Assembly (NCBI GenBank): GCA_013365365.1
Contig: JABVXU010000109.1
Location: 62,001-126,000 of the forward strand
Direction: 5' to 3'
Length of the DNA: 64,000 nucleotides
DNA from: Cruorifilaria tuberocauda
Taxonomy: Eukaryota > Nematoda > Chromadorea > Rhabditida > Onchocercidae
The notes under the pieces were generated by a model. That model was not told where the DNA came from. It searched no databases and saw nothing but the letters and a program-made list of their open reading frames with translations. Position 1 is the stretch's first letter. The number at the start of each line of letters is the position of its first letter. This document shows positions 25,424 to 38,249 of this stretch, one piece after another. The translations under genes and the position numbers were made by a program.

Positions 25424-28303
25424 GCAGCAGCAACTGACGTCATCACAAGAAGCTCTTGATTTCTCATTGAAAAAAGTGACGAAGGTAGAATGAAATAATT
25501 ACTCTAGACTGTAACCTCTAAATTCATGCAAAAGATGAAACAAATTCCATTTTCAATAAATATTTAAAATTCAACTTAAAGAAATGTCACTATGATAACT
25601 TTAAAACTATTATGCAGGAAAAGCAGAAATAATGCATGCAACACTCATCGATTTCTAAAATGATTATAAATTTTCCTTGTAATTGTTTTAATTTTTTTCA
25701 AAAAATACTACTAATTCAAAATATTGTTTATTTCAAGGAGTCAGCTGTTGGAGTTGCAATCACTACGTCAAAACGATCCACGGACGCTCATTCGCCATTT
25801 ACGTCTTCCACTGGCAGCGACTTGACGCAATTACTCAGTGACGATTGCGAATCGAGCATTAACTCGACATCGACATTGTGTGCTAAGTTTCACTTAAGAA
25901 TTTTAATGATGAAAAATAAGAAGTTGAGAGAAAAGCGAAACGTAATTTGTGATAAGTTATTTCCTGAAAGTTATGGAAGTATTTCATTTAATTCTAGAAT
26001 TTTTCGTTTCGGAAATAGTTTTTACTGCTTCCTTCTTTGGATTTTAATCTTCCCTGCTATGATCAAATTTAGGTCATCACCTACTTCACCGCTAGCCACC
26101 AATGAAAGACAGCAAAGGATTACACGACCTAACGTAATACAAAATCCGGTGCATCGCCCAGTTGCAACTAAAATTCCGCAAAGTGCAGTGCCGCAGGTGG
26201 CAACAGGATTATCACCGTTACAACCAAGTGCTATCAATCCATACAACACGCTGTTGCACGAATTCTGGCGACGTAGTTCGGCTTTAGGTGTTACCACAGG
26301 CGGGATTTGGGTACCACCACAACCAAATCATGGTGTTGCTGCAACGCCACATATTGCACGACCATGTTCACCTGGACGACCACCTGCATGCTCACCTGCA
26401 CCTGCATTTGCAGCAACAGCAAGTCCACCATTTGGTACCACACTTGCCGGGACGCTTTACCCTTCAACCACTCCTACAAAAGCATCGTTCTTTGCCGCCC
26501 AACCTCAACCTCTTCTTCCTCTGAGTATTCCACCGCCTCCATTAGCCACCTCGCCGACCGCTTTCCAGGCTGCGTCCAGTAATTCGCCCTATCTACGCAA
26601 CAGACAACTGTATCCAGTGCAAAAAGTACTTTTCTTCAGCAATTCTTAAAATTTCCAAACCGAAAAGTTTACAAATTTAAGACTTATTTAAATTCTATTC
26701 AGATCTCTTCACAATTTATAAAGTACGAGTAGGAAAGAAAAACCGAGTAAGAATTTTATTTCATTGATGCGAAGAGTAAAGTTTCATTTTTGCAATCCTT
26801 ACCAAATGATAAATTTAACACTGAGATCGAGAATTTCGATATCGAATTTCAGTCTCAAATTAACGGGAAAACCCGGTATGAATGCAAGGAATGTAGCAAA
26901 ACATTCGGGCAGCTATCAAATTTGAAAGTACATTTGCGAACACATACCGGTGAACGACCATTCAAATGTAGTATTTGTTTCAAAGAATTTACTCAATTGG
27001 CTCATTTACAAAAACATCACCTTGTTCATACCGGTAAGTTTAATCTTTACTCTTGAATAAAATATTCGATATAAAATTTTTAATAATTTTAAGAATATTG
27101 AATTAGCTGATTTAAGCTACTTATTAATATTCGTCAGTAAGGCTACAAACATGTTTGTCTGATTCTTTTTGAGTCTTAAAATTTATAAATTTGAATTCCA
27201 TACTTTGAGTCATTCTTTTATTTAGTTTCAATTTTTATTCCAAGTCAGTTCCACATTTTTTTTCATATCAGCAATTATTTTAAAGTACATCAAAGTGCTG
27301 AAAGTAAAATTTCAATTTTGCAAAATTTCCTTTCTTAGCCAATGCTGAACATATGTTTATTATCAGATTGGCCAATAGCATGCTGTAAAATGAATGATAT
27401 CAACCATATCTTTCGAGTCGATTTTAGCCAACTTCCTTTTCATTAGCTAGTGCTTGAAGTCTTTGCTTTATTCTAACATTTACTTACACTTTTCTTTGAT
27501 TTACGAAAATCTGTGTTTAGATCCATTTTTTTTCGTTCATAATTTATATTCATAAATTTCAAAGTTAAGTATTTACTTCATTCACTGTCAAATTTCATTT
27601 ATTAAATTTTATCAAATATCAAAAATTAAATTAAACAAAGTTTATTGTTAAGGTGAAAAGCCGCACCAATGCGATGTTTGTCAGAAACGCTTTAGCAGTA
27701 TGTCAAATTTGAAAACACATTTACGCCTTCACAACGGTCAAAAACCTTATCCATGCGATCTTTGTAGCGCCAAATTTACTCAATTTGTTCATTTGAAGCT
27801 TCATAAACGTTTACATACCAACGAACGGCCGTACAATTGTTCATGTTGCGGTACTTTTCCTAGTTTTATTTTTCAGTATTTGATTATTCCATTTCAATTC
27901 ATCCTTTTTAATTTAAGCATACAGTCATGCAACAATTTCTGTTTCATTCTAATTTCGATTTGATACATTTCATATATATAATGATCAGAATCAGTATTAC
28001 ACTTTTGATTGATTTATATTGATGGATCGATAGCTTCGACAACTATATAAGAATGAAAATTTCGACAATTTCATCGAGAATGTCATGAAACGTAAATCAA
28101 CTTATTACAACTTTAATTAAACAACAATATTTTTAGGAAAGAAATATATTTCTCCGTCAGGTCTGCGAACTCATTGGAAATCGACAAGTTGTCGGCCAGC
28201 GACCGGTAGCGAAATGCATATCATCGACTTGGATAACGAAGAAAGTAGCGGAACACTCCGCGATGAGCAATGTGTTACCAGTACAACACCGGTACCGCGG
28301 TGA
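22091..28303 (+). CDS. blmp-1: BLMP-1 / PRDM1 (BLIMP-1) zinc-finger transcriptional repressor
   Basis: BLMP-1 is a nuclear PR/SET zinc-finger transcription factor; in C. elegans it controls developmental timing and epidermal and gonadal fate. Eleven exons: 22091-22352, 22541-22680, 23136-23207, 23571-23900, 24220-24358, 25318-25484, 25738-25877, 26073-26625, 26853-27033, 27653-27850, 28137-28303, giving 782 residues. The PR/SET domain spans about residues 143-310: [15 protein letters not shown], then [18 protein letters not shown], then [21 protein letters not shown] Ser/Ala/Gly-rich insertion of about 30 residues splits it. A 16-Gln run follows (about 338-353), then a Pro-rich region (418-601). 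Five zinc fingers follow (610 to about 750): four C2H2 fingers and a last C2HC-type finger ([16 protein letters not shown]). The first AUG codon of the open frame (22091) is taken as the start; 5' noncoding exons are likely further left. Confidence 0.95.
25386..25433 (+). repeat. CAA/CAG repeat coding 16 glutamines in BLMP-1
   Basis: A trinucleotide run, mostly CAA and ending in CAG codons, in the sixth blmp-1 exon between the SET domain and the Pro-rich region. It encodes 16 consecutive Gln. The length is inferred from the exon boundaries that keep the frame. Confidence 0.9.
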
Positions 28304-28324
28304 ATTGTAGGTTTTCTAGGAAGA

Positions 28325-28360
<36 letters not shown>
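28325..28360. repeat. AT dinucleotide microsatellite in the blmp-1 3' flank
   Basis: A TA run interrupted once by a C, starting 22 bp after the blmp-1 stop codon; it is probably transcribed in the 3' UTR. Confidence 0.9.
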
Positions 28361-28797
28361 TGATTTAAACCGGTTCACGTTGCTATGAGTCCTAATACTA
28401 CATATATAATAGGAGAAATATCTGTTTCCTGCAATCCTTTCTTCTGAATTTTAGGCTAATATGTTTGATTAATTGGTCCTAGCTATTATCAGATGAAATG
28501 TTCCAAATGTATTCATGTATCTTTGATGATATTAGAAAATTAATGTGTTATTTTCGCATTTAAAAAATTTTCACTTCATGTCAAATAATCCGGGTTAAGT
28601 GAAATTCGTCACCTTTGACCCTGATGTATGTTTGCTTCTAAGAGCAACGTTTTTTTGTCGTTTCCGATACTTTTTTAAAACGTTTTCTTTGTCTCTTGCA
28701 GCTTTTGTTAATTCCCTAACTGTAAACTTTTTCGATAAATTTGCCCAAAGCAACCAAAGAAAGATCGTAATTTGTATTTGTACTATTTCTATCTGTA

Positions 28798-28801
<4 letters not shown>

Positions 28802-28880
<79 letters not shown>
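28802..28880. repeat. TG microsatellite, about 39 perfect units
   Basis: A perfect TG dinucleotide run of about 79 bp, the longest uninterrupted simple repeat in the window. It creates artefactual open frames on both strands (Val-Cys and His-Thr repeats). Such tracts can adopt Z-DNA and are prone to length change. Confidence 0.97.
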
Positions 28881-28882
<2 letters not shown>

Positions 28883-31268
28883 ATGCTTGCGTATGAAAGT
28901 ACCTGAATGTGTGTGTAGGAATTCCTGATTCGGTGCAGTTTTACTTATTCCTAATTCCTTCCGGGTACTTTTCAAAACAAAAAGGATAAAATTTAAGAAT
29001 TCGAATTAACTTTCCTTCTATTATTTAATCTTCTAAATATTTACAACTTAGGATCAGACAGACAGATTATCGTTTTTATTTCGCTAATCAAGAATACTAA
29101 TCAAATTATTTTATTTAATTTTCAGTTTATGTGAAAATTGAAAGATTATTTAACTGATCTTTGTACTGCCTATTTTAATCTGTACAATTTTCTCTCCAAC
29201 ATTTCTTCTGCAACGATTTAAAATGATAGAAAAGACGTTTTTCCTGTACGCACGATCTCCGGTTTCAATAAGCCCTCAACAATTCAATCCTTACCATTTC
29301 TGTGCATTGTTCTAGACGAGAATGACGATCTGTAAAGTAAAACTTTACTTCTAAACTTACTTTTAAATTTGCCCAAACAATAAGATTTAATTAAGTTGAA
29401 AATTACTACTTCCCATAAATGATAAATAAATTTAGATTTATAACTTAAATATCTGATTGAACCAGTTCAGGTTGCTATAAACCCAATTATCAGCTTATCA
29501 GTTCGTCAAGCTTTTTTCTCATTGATTTTCAAGACATTTTTTGCTTTCTTTTTCTTCTATACCATCAGTACAACCCATATTGTCTTTCTCCAGTTGAATT
29601 ATTTCCACTTCGAAATATTTGAATTGACCTTTTTATTGTGAAATCTTTGAAATATTGGAAAGTTCATTTTGCAGTTTTAAAAGAATTATGAATTATATTC
29701 ATTTTAAAATTGAATTGTTTGTTGAACTTTGAAGATACGATTGTATTCGATTGTAAATTTCACGTTGAACGCTTTTTCAATTTGGGATTTATCATATTAT
29801 CTTTTTAAATGAAAGATTAGGAATGCAAATAACTGTGATATATAGAAAAACGCAACAGCACACGTCAGCTTCTTTTAAAGTAAGTATTTAGAAATGTATT
29901 TATTGATTAATTCTTTTCCAGGATGATAATGAAATATTTCAAAAATTGTTAATATTAATTTTTCTAACATAATGTTCTTGTCTGGAAATTACTGAAAATA
30001 TGCACAAAAATTTCTCTTATAAGCCTCATAACTTTTTGATTCCCAAATATTTTTTGCATTGAATTCCGTAAATCTTCCGTATTCTGAATTTTAATTTATT
30101 TCTTGAGATGAAAGACGTAATAGTATTAATAACTGTAATATCTATTAAAAGAATCGTATATTTCTTTAAGTAAATTTTATTTGTTTGGAAGTGGATTTTT
30201 CTTGTTTTATTTTTTTGTTTGTTTAAAGTCTTCTTTCTAATAGATTTTGTTTTGACGCCAACCAATAACGAAATTTGGCTGAATAAAACAGCCAACCAAG
30301 CATTACTTATAGCAGTTTTACCGATCATTACTTCCAAATTGCACGTAAATTTGTCAAATTGAGGACCATGTTTCGAGCGAAATCAAGCAATATCTTGATA
30401 TGCGATACATAGTTCAAAAGGCAATCGTTTCTAATTTTGATAGATTGATTTACTATTTCAAAATAAAACTATGTAGTAGAAAGTTTAAGTAAATTATCAG
30501 AATTATCATTGATCCAGCAATGAGATATATGAATAGATTGAAAATAAAAAGCTTCTAAAACAGCTTTCTTTTTATTAAATCAGTACAATAAATACTTTCC
30601 AAGATTACAAATCTTTTTCATTGGAAAATATTTTCACATAAATATCAATGATTTAGTGAACTTGAATAATTTGTATATAACATGAAACTTTTTTTAATTT
30701 AAGTAGTTTAATTAAGATTACAACAAAGGTTTTGTTGGGAGATTGATAAATGATTAATTAGTCAAAAGATAAATTTTTTTGATTACTGATGATTGATTGT
30801 TCATGAATTAATTAAATTCCCTTCCCCTTCCATGCATTCCATGCATCCTTAAATTCTCCGTGGAAAATGAACATATATCCCACGTTAAATATGAACAAAG
30901 AATCGTCTAGACATGCAATAGATAAAGCTAATAGTAATCGTACAAGATAAAGTGCAGGATATATGTTCATAATAAGTGATGTTCAGGCGTATAAGAATAA
31001 AATCAATATGATTAATCAATCAATGATCAAATCAGTCGAGAAGAAAGACGATGGAAAAAATGAAAAATTATTTGATGGAAAGAATTCCTATAATGTAAAA
31101 TATGAATTGTAATGAAATGAATCATTTCATCTTCCAATTTTCTGATAACGTTGACAATTTTGTGCAGATCCTTTTAAGGTTTTTTACTTAATTCTTTCCT
31201 TAAGTTATTTCATTTATCCATCCTAACTTACCTTCTAATTAGGAGCAGTTATGGTTGGAATTAATTCC

Positions 31269-31274
31269 TTTATT
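31269..31274 (-). terminator. Candidate polyadenylation signal of the NCKX gene
   Basis: TTTATT on the plus strand reads AATAAA on the minus strand, about 370 bp after the exchanger stop codon. It is plausible as a 3' end signal but not unique in AT-rich DNA. Confidence 0.25.
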
Positions 31275-31641
31275 TTTTTTCTCTGCACAAAAAAGAAAAT
31301 CAACAAATTGTAAGGAAAGCTTACACTTATTTAATTTACTACCCATTCAAGTGATATTGTTATAAAGCTGTACAGAGTATATTAATAAATACTACACAAA
31401 GTAACAATATGTGAAAATCACAAATATAAAATTAAAGATTGTCAAATGCTTTGTTCATCAACAAGATAAATGATCATGTAAGAAATGGTTAACAGATAAT
31501 TCTGCCAGTTTTTTTGAATTGAATATTAATGTGAAATTGTCTGATAGCATTTAATTATTATATTTCATATCAATTTTCTAATGCACTGTGCAAACCTAAT
31601 TGCCTTTTCTTTTTTTTTAAATTAAATAAGCTAGACGATAA

Positions 31642-34600
31642 TTAACATATTTTAAGTGGACATGCAAAGTGGCCCATCTCAAGGGTAACGGCATATATAC
31701 AAAATAAAATGTATGATATAATCATGATAAATCCAAATAATTTATTCATTTTCCAATGTGACAAAGCGATGGATGCAACAAGTACGATAAGCATAACGAA
31801 AAGCATACCAACGCTGCATATCAATCCATTGCTGTAAAGGTTGACAACAGTTCAGCTTTTTTTGTATTCCAGAGAAATTGGAATGAAGGGAATTAGTGCT
31901 ACGATGGTTTCTTTTAGCGAATATATTCTATTTGAAAGATTTTAAATTAAAATAACAGCTCATCAAAAACCTAAAATTCAACCTGGAAACTGAGATGTGA
32001 TTCTGTGTCGTGCCAGGATTACGAAGAGGCTCAACGATAAAAAATAATAGCCAAGGAACCGGTAGACTGTAAAAAATAGATCAGCATAAATGCAAAACAA
32101 TATATCAGATCATATTAGTATTATAGTTTGCAAATAATATTCACATGCAAATCTCGATTTCTCTAATTTAATTTGAATTTTAAAAATATTGTCAATTAAA
32201 ACTTCATTAAATAAATTACTTAAAGTTTAAGTTGTATTAGAAAAAAAATGTAATGGTAAACTTACCCAACGCATACATCGAAAATATTGCTACCAACAGA
32301 ACTCGAGACAGCCATATCACCGAGGCCCTTTCTTGCCACAATAACACTTAAAATTTACTTTGATAAATAATAACAGTTGATTTTTATGTGCTTATCACAA
32401 AAATCAATAAAATATGTTTTAACATAGAAATCATTAGGAATTGAATTTCATAAGATAGTTCTGAAACTCGATAATATCTTCTTTTTTTCTCTCTCTTTTC
32501 CTAAGTTTTTTATAATCTTAATGCAATAATGTGTACGATGCATTTCGTTGATCCATGAAATCTTGCTTTCAAATAATATTTGTTTGTTATGAAATATTAT
32601 TATTAAATTAATTACACCTGGTAATTAAATCAGGTATGCTTGTTCCTGCAGCCAATATTGTCAATCCAATTACCTAAATTTATTGATACTTATATTTATT
32701 GATATTCACATTTCTTACTTTATATCCTAACACATGTCTTGTGATATGAGTGAATTTAATCATCACATTTCAAATTTGCCTGCTAATTCCAAGATTTGTT
32801 CAAGCCAAAGAGCGCGAATAGCAGTATCAAAAATAAAATAAAATTGCTTTTAAGAAAAGTTAGCTGTCTTTAAATTTTATATAATTAATAAATATCAAAA
32901 ATCTATTTTCTCTATAAATTATGAAGATGATAATGACATAATTGTCATTTTGGCTTCATTATCAGTTAATTAATTAGCATAACTGAGAGGGTTTGTTTAT
33001 TACCTCTGTAGGTATAGCAATTGTTTCACCAATGGTATGAGCCATCCAAACCATTAAATAAGAATAAAATGCAATCCAAAAAATAGAACCAATGAATGTA
33101 ATTGGAAACCATTTGCGAGCATTCTATTTTTAAAATGCTATTAAAATTGAAAATGGCAATTTCAAATATAATCTTAAATCTAATAATTTTTTATAGATCT
33201 AAAATATGACGTTTGAAAAGAAAAGAAGAAAGAAAAAGCTTTAAGGTTTGACAGGAAAATGCTTGGAATCGAAGTATTTCAATAAATTAAATTTGAATTG
33301 AATCAGTAGATTTCATGTAAAATGTTCAAATTTTTCGATCACAGTAACTCCTCTTCATGGATAATTATATGAAAGTTTACCTGCTTCCTGACGTCAGGTA
33401 GTGTCACCCATAATGGAAATAAAATTGGTGACAAAATTAGATAAAGAAGTTGACGATGTAATTTATTAGGCCATGACATATCCAATGGTTTTTCCTCGCT
33501 TTCTTCAAGCATTTCTTTCTGCAAATTATTTCACTGATAATTTTTAATCATTATTACTTTTGGTGTTCTGAAAGGTTGAATTGCTAATAATTTAGAACTT
33601 TCTGTAATTTAACTTTTTGAACCTTTCTTTTTTCAACTTTTATAATATTTGACTACTTTTTTTGCCTGATAACCTTCGGTACTTATAAGATGTAAGTTTT
33701 GAAGGAACTCCTTATTTGCCTTTTCATGAAATTTCTTAATTACCTTAAGAAGCATAAATGATAAGAAGCATAAATGGACAAAGTAAAGTATGGGAAATTT
33801 TACGATTTCTGTAACACGAGGCGCATTGGGACATATTGAAGTACGTTTACTTGTCACCGTACTTCGCGGACCCGTTTCTGAATCAGGACGTTCCATCTCA
33901 TGTGTCACATTAGCCTGAAATTAAAATTAATTAATCTTTTTGCGCACTCTTAATTTGGATACTTAGTAAGAATTTGCAAAGTACTTTTAAGCAATCAAAA
34001 ATATCCTTTGATTGTTAATTTTAGTACTTTCTTTAAATAACCTTTAATTTCCAACACTTTTTCAATTAATCCAATCTTATCAGATAGATATTTAATTGAA
34101 ACCTTTTGATCATTTGGCTGACATTGCCAGCCACGAACAATTTCATCAAGCGTAATTTGCGTTCGCGGTATATTATTGTTATCATTCTGCGCATTTAAAC
34201 CTACAATGTAGGGAAATTACTTTTGCTGAAAGTAAGCTCTCGAAATAATATTAGAAATTTCGACAGCAACAATATTGATGATTCTTTCCGTTTATCGTAA
34301 ATTTCATGCACAAAAGAATCATGAAAATAATTTTGTATGTTTTTATAATTATTTTTAAAATAAATTTATCTAAATTGCAAAGACTTTTGATGAAAATGCA
34401 GTAAAAACGAAAAAACGTTGAAAAAAATTGTTTGCATAAAATTTGAATGCTAACATTGAACATAAGTTTATTAAATATAAAGTTTATTAAAATATTTCAT
34501 TCCTTTCTTGACAATGAAATTTTTAAATTTAGCAAGGCATTTTCATTTTGAAACTTTTATCAAGTACAATGAATTTTAAAAGAAGCTGCTAAATTTAAAT

Positions 34601-37600
34601 TACAGTCATTCCTTTTTAACTTTCTTCAGGGAAAAAGTTCATTTCGATTTAATGACGAAATAAAAAATTCAATATTAACATTCATTTCTAATTTTTTAGT
34701 GAGTGATAATAGATATAAAAAGAAAGTAATGATGGATATATTTGATGATAAGTGATAGTAAAAATGCTATTTGGTGAGTTAGATCATTAAAATCTTGACA
34801 AAAAAGAAAAAGTATAAAATAGGATGTAATACTGTATTAAAAACAAAGTTTGAAAAATCTACATTTGCTTAGAACGTGAAAACAAACTTAGATGCTATAA
34901 TCATTCTATCAAATATATAATCATACAAAAATAATCAAAGATCGTCATTTTCTTTTCCCTGAATTATTATCATTAATTTCCTGAATGATCTAATGAAATG
35001 CTCAGTTATGCTAATTATTTTTCAATAATTTCAATTTACCAATGCATTCATCTGAGAAGAAATTCATTTAACAAATAAATTAAACTACAAATCAAAATTT
35101 CAGACAAACGGAAAAAACAACAAGATTTCTTTTCTTTGTCAAAAAAAAATGATTGAAGATCACAGTCATAAAATTTAATTAAAAATTATCTTAAACATGC
35201 CTTCATTATTAATACCTTCCTGTAGCGGATCGAGGCCTTGAGAGAGAAGTTGGATAATGCCATTCCGGAAAATTGCGCCACTATGCAAAATTGGGAAGGA
35301 TTGACGACGTGTGGATTGATCACATGCTTGAATAAACGAATTAGATCTGTTCGATCTCCCAGACAAATGTTCCTGCTGTTGTTGCTGATCAGTCAGTGGA
35401 ATCACCGGATCCTGCTGCATCGGTTGCATTCGCGATGTAGCGGTATTATCACCAATATCATTTTTTGCTACATCGTCTTTCTAAATCTTAATTCATTAAA
35501 GCGTTCGATAAGTAACATCTTTTATTAATTAAAATTAGTGAAAATAGCTTCGCCGGAAATTAACCAACAATTATTGTTGCAAATTTTATTATTTTCAAAT
35601 TTGCTAACGAATATTTAATTCCTATTTCTGATCTTAAAAATTTTTCATAGATCAATGTTAACTTGACTGACAAATGATAAGTGAACTTAATTCAAGGAGA
35701 AATATTCTCAAGGAGAAATATTCTTGGAGGCAAAAATGTTATTTGAATTAAGTTTTAAATAACTTTAACTTATGAATTTTTCTATTATTTAAAAGTAAGT
35801 AGCAAATTTTAATGATTTTTTTATTTTATGAGGGCAATCTAGACTTTTTTCTTTCGTATGAGAAAGTAAACGTATAATGTAGAAGTAAACGGAAGCAAAC
35901 GTAGACAATTATTTGAGAAAATTTGATGTCGCTTTCTTCGATTTTTTCTGCTTTTGACCTTTTCGATTAGTTTTTTCTTTTTTTCAATTTAAATGAATTA
36001 TTCACTAATTTTTTCATTTAAATTTAAATTTTGATAATTCATAAATTAAAAAATGCAACATTGTTATTCTGTTTACCTCTTCCGCTCCCCGCACTTGATC
36101 ATCTTTTTCATCTTCCTTGGATTTCTTACCCGAACAGCAATATTTGACGAAATTCTCGACAGTTTCGTTATACTTCATAAATATGCAATAGAATAAATAA
36201 ATGACAAATAAGCCAAACGCTTCAAACCAAAAGATCTAAATTAATTTGAAAATAATTTTTACATACAATAATGGAAATTGTCATTCGTTTTACAGAAATG
36301 TTCAAAAATAACATAATTTTTATTAATTCCTTTGAATTTATTCAAATTCAATTTCCATTTAAAAATCGAATTCATTGACCTGTTCATCCAGGAAGAAAAT
36401 AACCAGCATGAATAAAGCTATCACATAAAATGCTACATCCCTGCAAGAAGTTGTGCTGATAATTAATGATAAACTGAATTAAATGAGGATAAGAATTAGG
36501 TTATTGATACTTACAATTTTGTATCCTATGACAAACTGTCTACGATATAATATGAAAATACTGTATCGCAAAGCGATTATAAATTTTCAGTGGTATTAAT
36601 ATATATATGAAATTATTAGATTAGTTTTATCATAATTTATAGAGTTTTTCCTTTTGAAGTTAAGTAATGACTGTAAAACGAATGAATTACGATTTGATAA
36701 TCTGATATGTAATGACAACAGGAACCTGAATAAAGGCCACCAGGTTAAATGTAAAACATTACGAGAAAATATTGCGCAACATGAGAGGACACAGAGTATA
36801 TTAAATGTGGCGCTACCTGAAATATTAGACGAAGCATTACTAGGTTAGCACAACAATATTATTTTCAGCATTTCATTATTAAAATCCGATTATAATTACT
36901 ATCCCACGAATAAATTCTTATTGTTTGAATAAAAAAATACTGAAATATAAATGAATCATGACAAAAATACATGGCTATTCTATAATTTAAATTAAGTACG
37001 AAACTTACCAACGATGGTACCAATGCCAACATTGTTCTCGGCGATAAAAACACCAATCACGGACGTGAAAAATTCCGGGGCGGAACCTCCGGCAGCCATA
37101 AATGTTGCGCCTACAATTCGAATAAAATTGTAAAAAATGAATGAATGTCACTAAATAACATTTCATGATATCCTTGTCAGTTTAAGTAATAGTAAAAATA
37201 TCAGCGATTAATTCTTATGTATAAACTGATCCTTTTTTCACGCAATAACAGTAGAAAAGGAGAGAGAGAGAGAGAGAGAAAGAGAGAAAGAGAGTATAGT
37301 AGAATGAATGCGATCGAATGTATTCAAAGTTAAGAATTAACCATTTATTTATCATTTAACTGTTCAATATTGTTTTTTCGTCATGATTTGATAAAGGTCA
37401 TTTGCCCTTTTAACTGATTTTTTTTCAAGATCGCTATGCTATCCATAAATTCTTAGTGATATAATCAAATACGATGACCTATTTATGCGATCCTCATAAT
37501 GTTTATCATTTATGATTAATCAATACCTGCAACATCATCACTGATTGCCAGCTTATCAGTGATAACACCCAATGATGGTACGAAGAATTCATCACAAACA

Positions 37601-38249
37601 ATAGCTAACGCAATGAACATATAAATTAAACCAATGATATGTAGAATTACTATAAATAATAAATTACAGGAATTAATTGTATACGGCGAAATTTACATTT
37701 CATAATAATTTTATTAGACAATAATTAAATTTATTGATTAAAAAAAATTAAACCTTATTAGAAAGTGAAAATTTAAATATGTAAGAATTTTAATTCAATA
37801 AATCATTCACTTGCTCCATGGCGTCGTTGTTCGAGAGTAAACTGATCCGGTGGAAATTGGCCAGCATCATTTGAATTTTTCACGGTTCGGTTCGTTTCGT
37901 TACTACAGTAATATATCGTTACTTCTATCAAAGGTCAAATAAAGTTTCTGCGAGTTGAACAAAACAAAAAGCCAAATAAATAGGTTTTTGCAATAAATTT
38001 TCTTTTCTTCTAACTGGAATTATTTTTAGAAAAATGAAAAAAAAAAGAAGAAGTAAAATTAGCAAACCTTTTATATTCCGGTAAAATAGCTAACAATTTC
38101 CGTTGTTGAAAATTTACAGTTTGCTGTTGTTGAAGTGATATGAATTTCGAACTCAAACGAACTATCTGTACGACTGATACCAAAAATATCGCCAATGAAC
38201 AGATTGTAGCTCGTCGTATGAATGATTTGTAAAAACGGCGATTTCGCAT
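31642..38249 (-). CDS. Potassium-dependent sodium/calcium exchanger (NCKX, SLC24 family)
   Basis: A plasma-membrane antiporter that exports Ca2+ with K+ in exchange for Na+. Sixteen minus-strand exons: 38249-38068, 37902-37811, 37649-37527, 37110-37009, 36816-36726, 36440-36380, 36235-36077, 35480-35216, 34200-34103, 33914-33804, 33518-33381, 33123-33004, 32673-32618, 32346-32266, 32066-31983, 31831-31642, giving 650 residues with every intron GT-AG. An N-terminal hydrophobic segment (12-32) is followed by [12 protein letters not shown], then the alpha-1 repeat with [11 protein letters not shown] (Glu145). A cytosolic loop (about 238-435) carries [11 protein letters not shown]. The alpha-2 repeat has [16 protein letters not shown] and GSNIFD. 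Asp529, Asn553 and Asp556 match D548, N572 and D575 of human NCKX2; D575 governs K+ dependence, so this is NCKX rather than NCX. The start is preceded by TCATCAG, a possible trans-splice acceptor. Confidence 0.95.
37259..37294. repeat. GA microsatellite in an NCKX intron
   Basis: An AG dinucleotide run with a few AAAG units, in the intron between the third and fourth exchanger exons. Confidence 0.9.

Larger units (their letters stand above)
28304..31641. other. Intergenic region between blmp-1 and the NCKX gene (convergent)
   Basis: About 3.3 kb of AT-rich DNA holding the 3' ends of two convergent genes and two microsatellites. A 103-codon minus-strand frame (30337-30026) has no recognisable domain and a Lys/Ile/Asn-rich, intron-like composition, so it is not called. 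No AATAAA lies close to the blmp-1 stop. Confidence 0.6.

Noticed and set aside
26288..26582. Extra plus-strand frames inside the eighth blmp-1 exon
   Set aside because: They are out-of-frame shadows of the Pro-rich coding region; only one frame joins its neighbours in phase.
28595..28975. Open frames on both strands with His-Thr and Val-Cys repeats
   Set aside because: They are produced entirely by the TG microsatellite.
30026..30337. 103-codon minus-strand frame and a small TTGGCTG/CAGCCAA hairpin at 30275-30295
   Set aside because: The frame is Lys/Ile/Asn-rich without a domain; the hairpin is short (7-bp stem) and not linked to any RNA gene.
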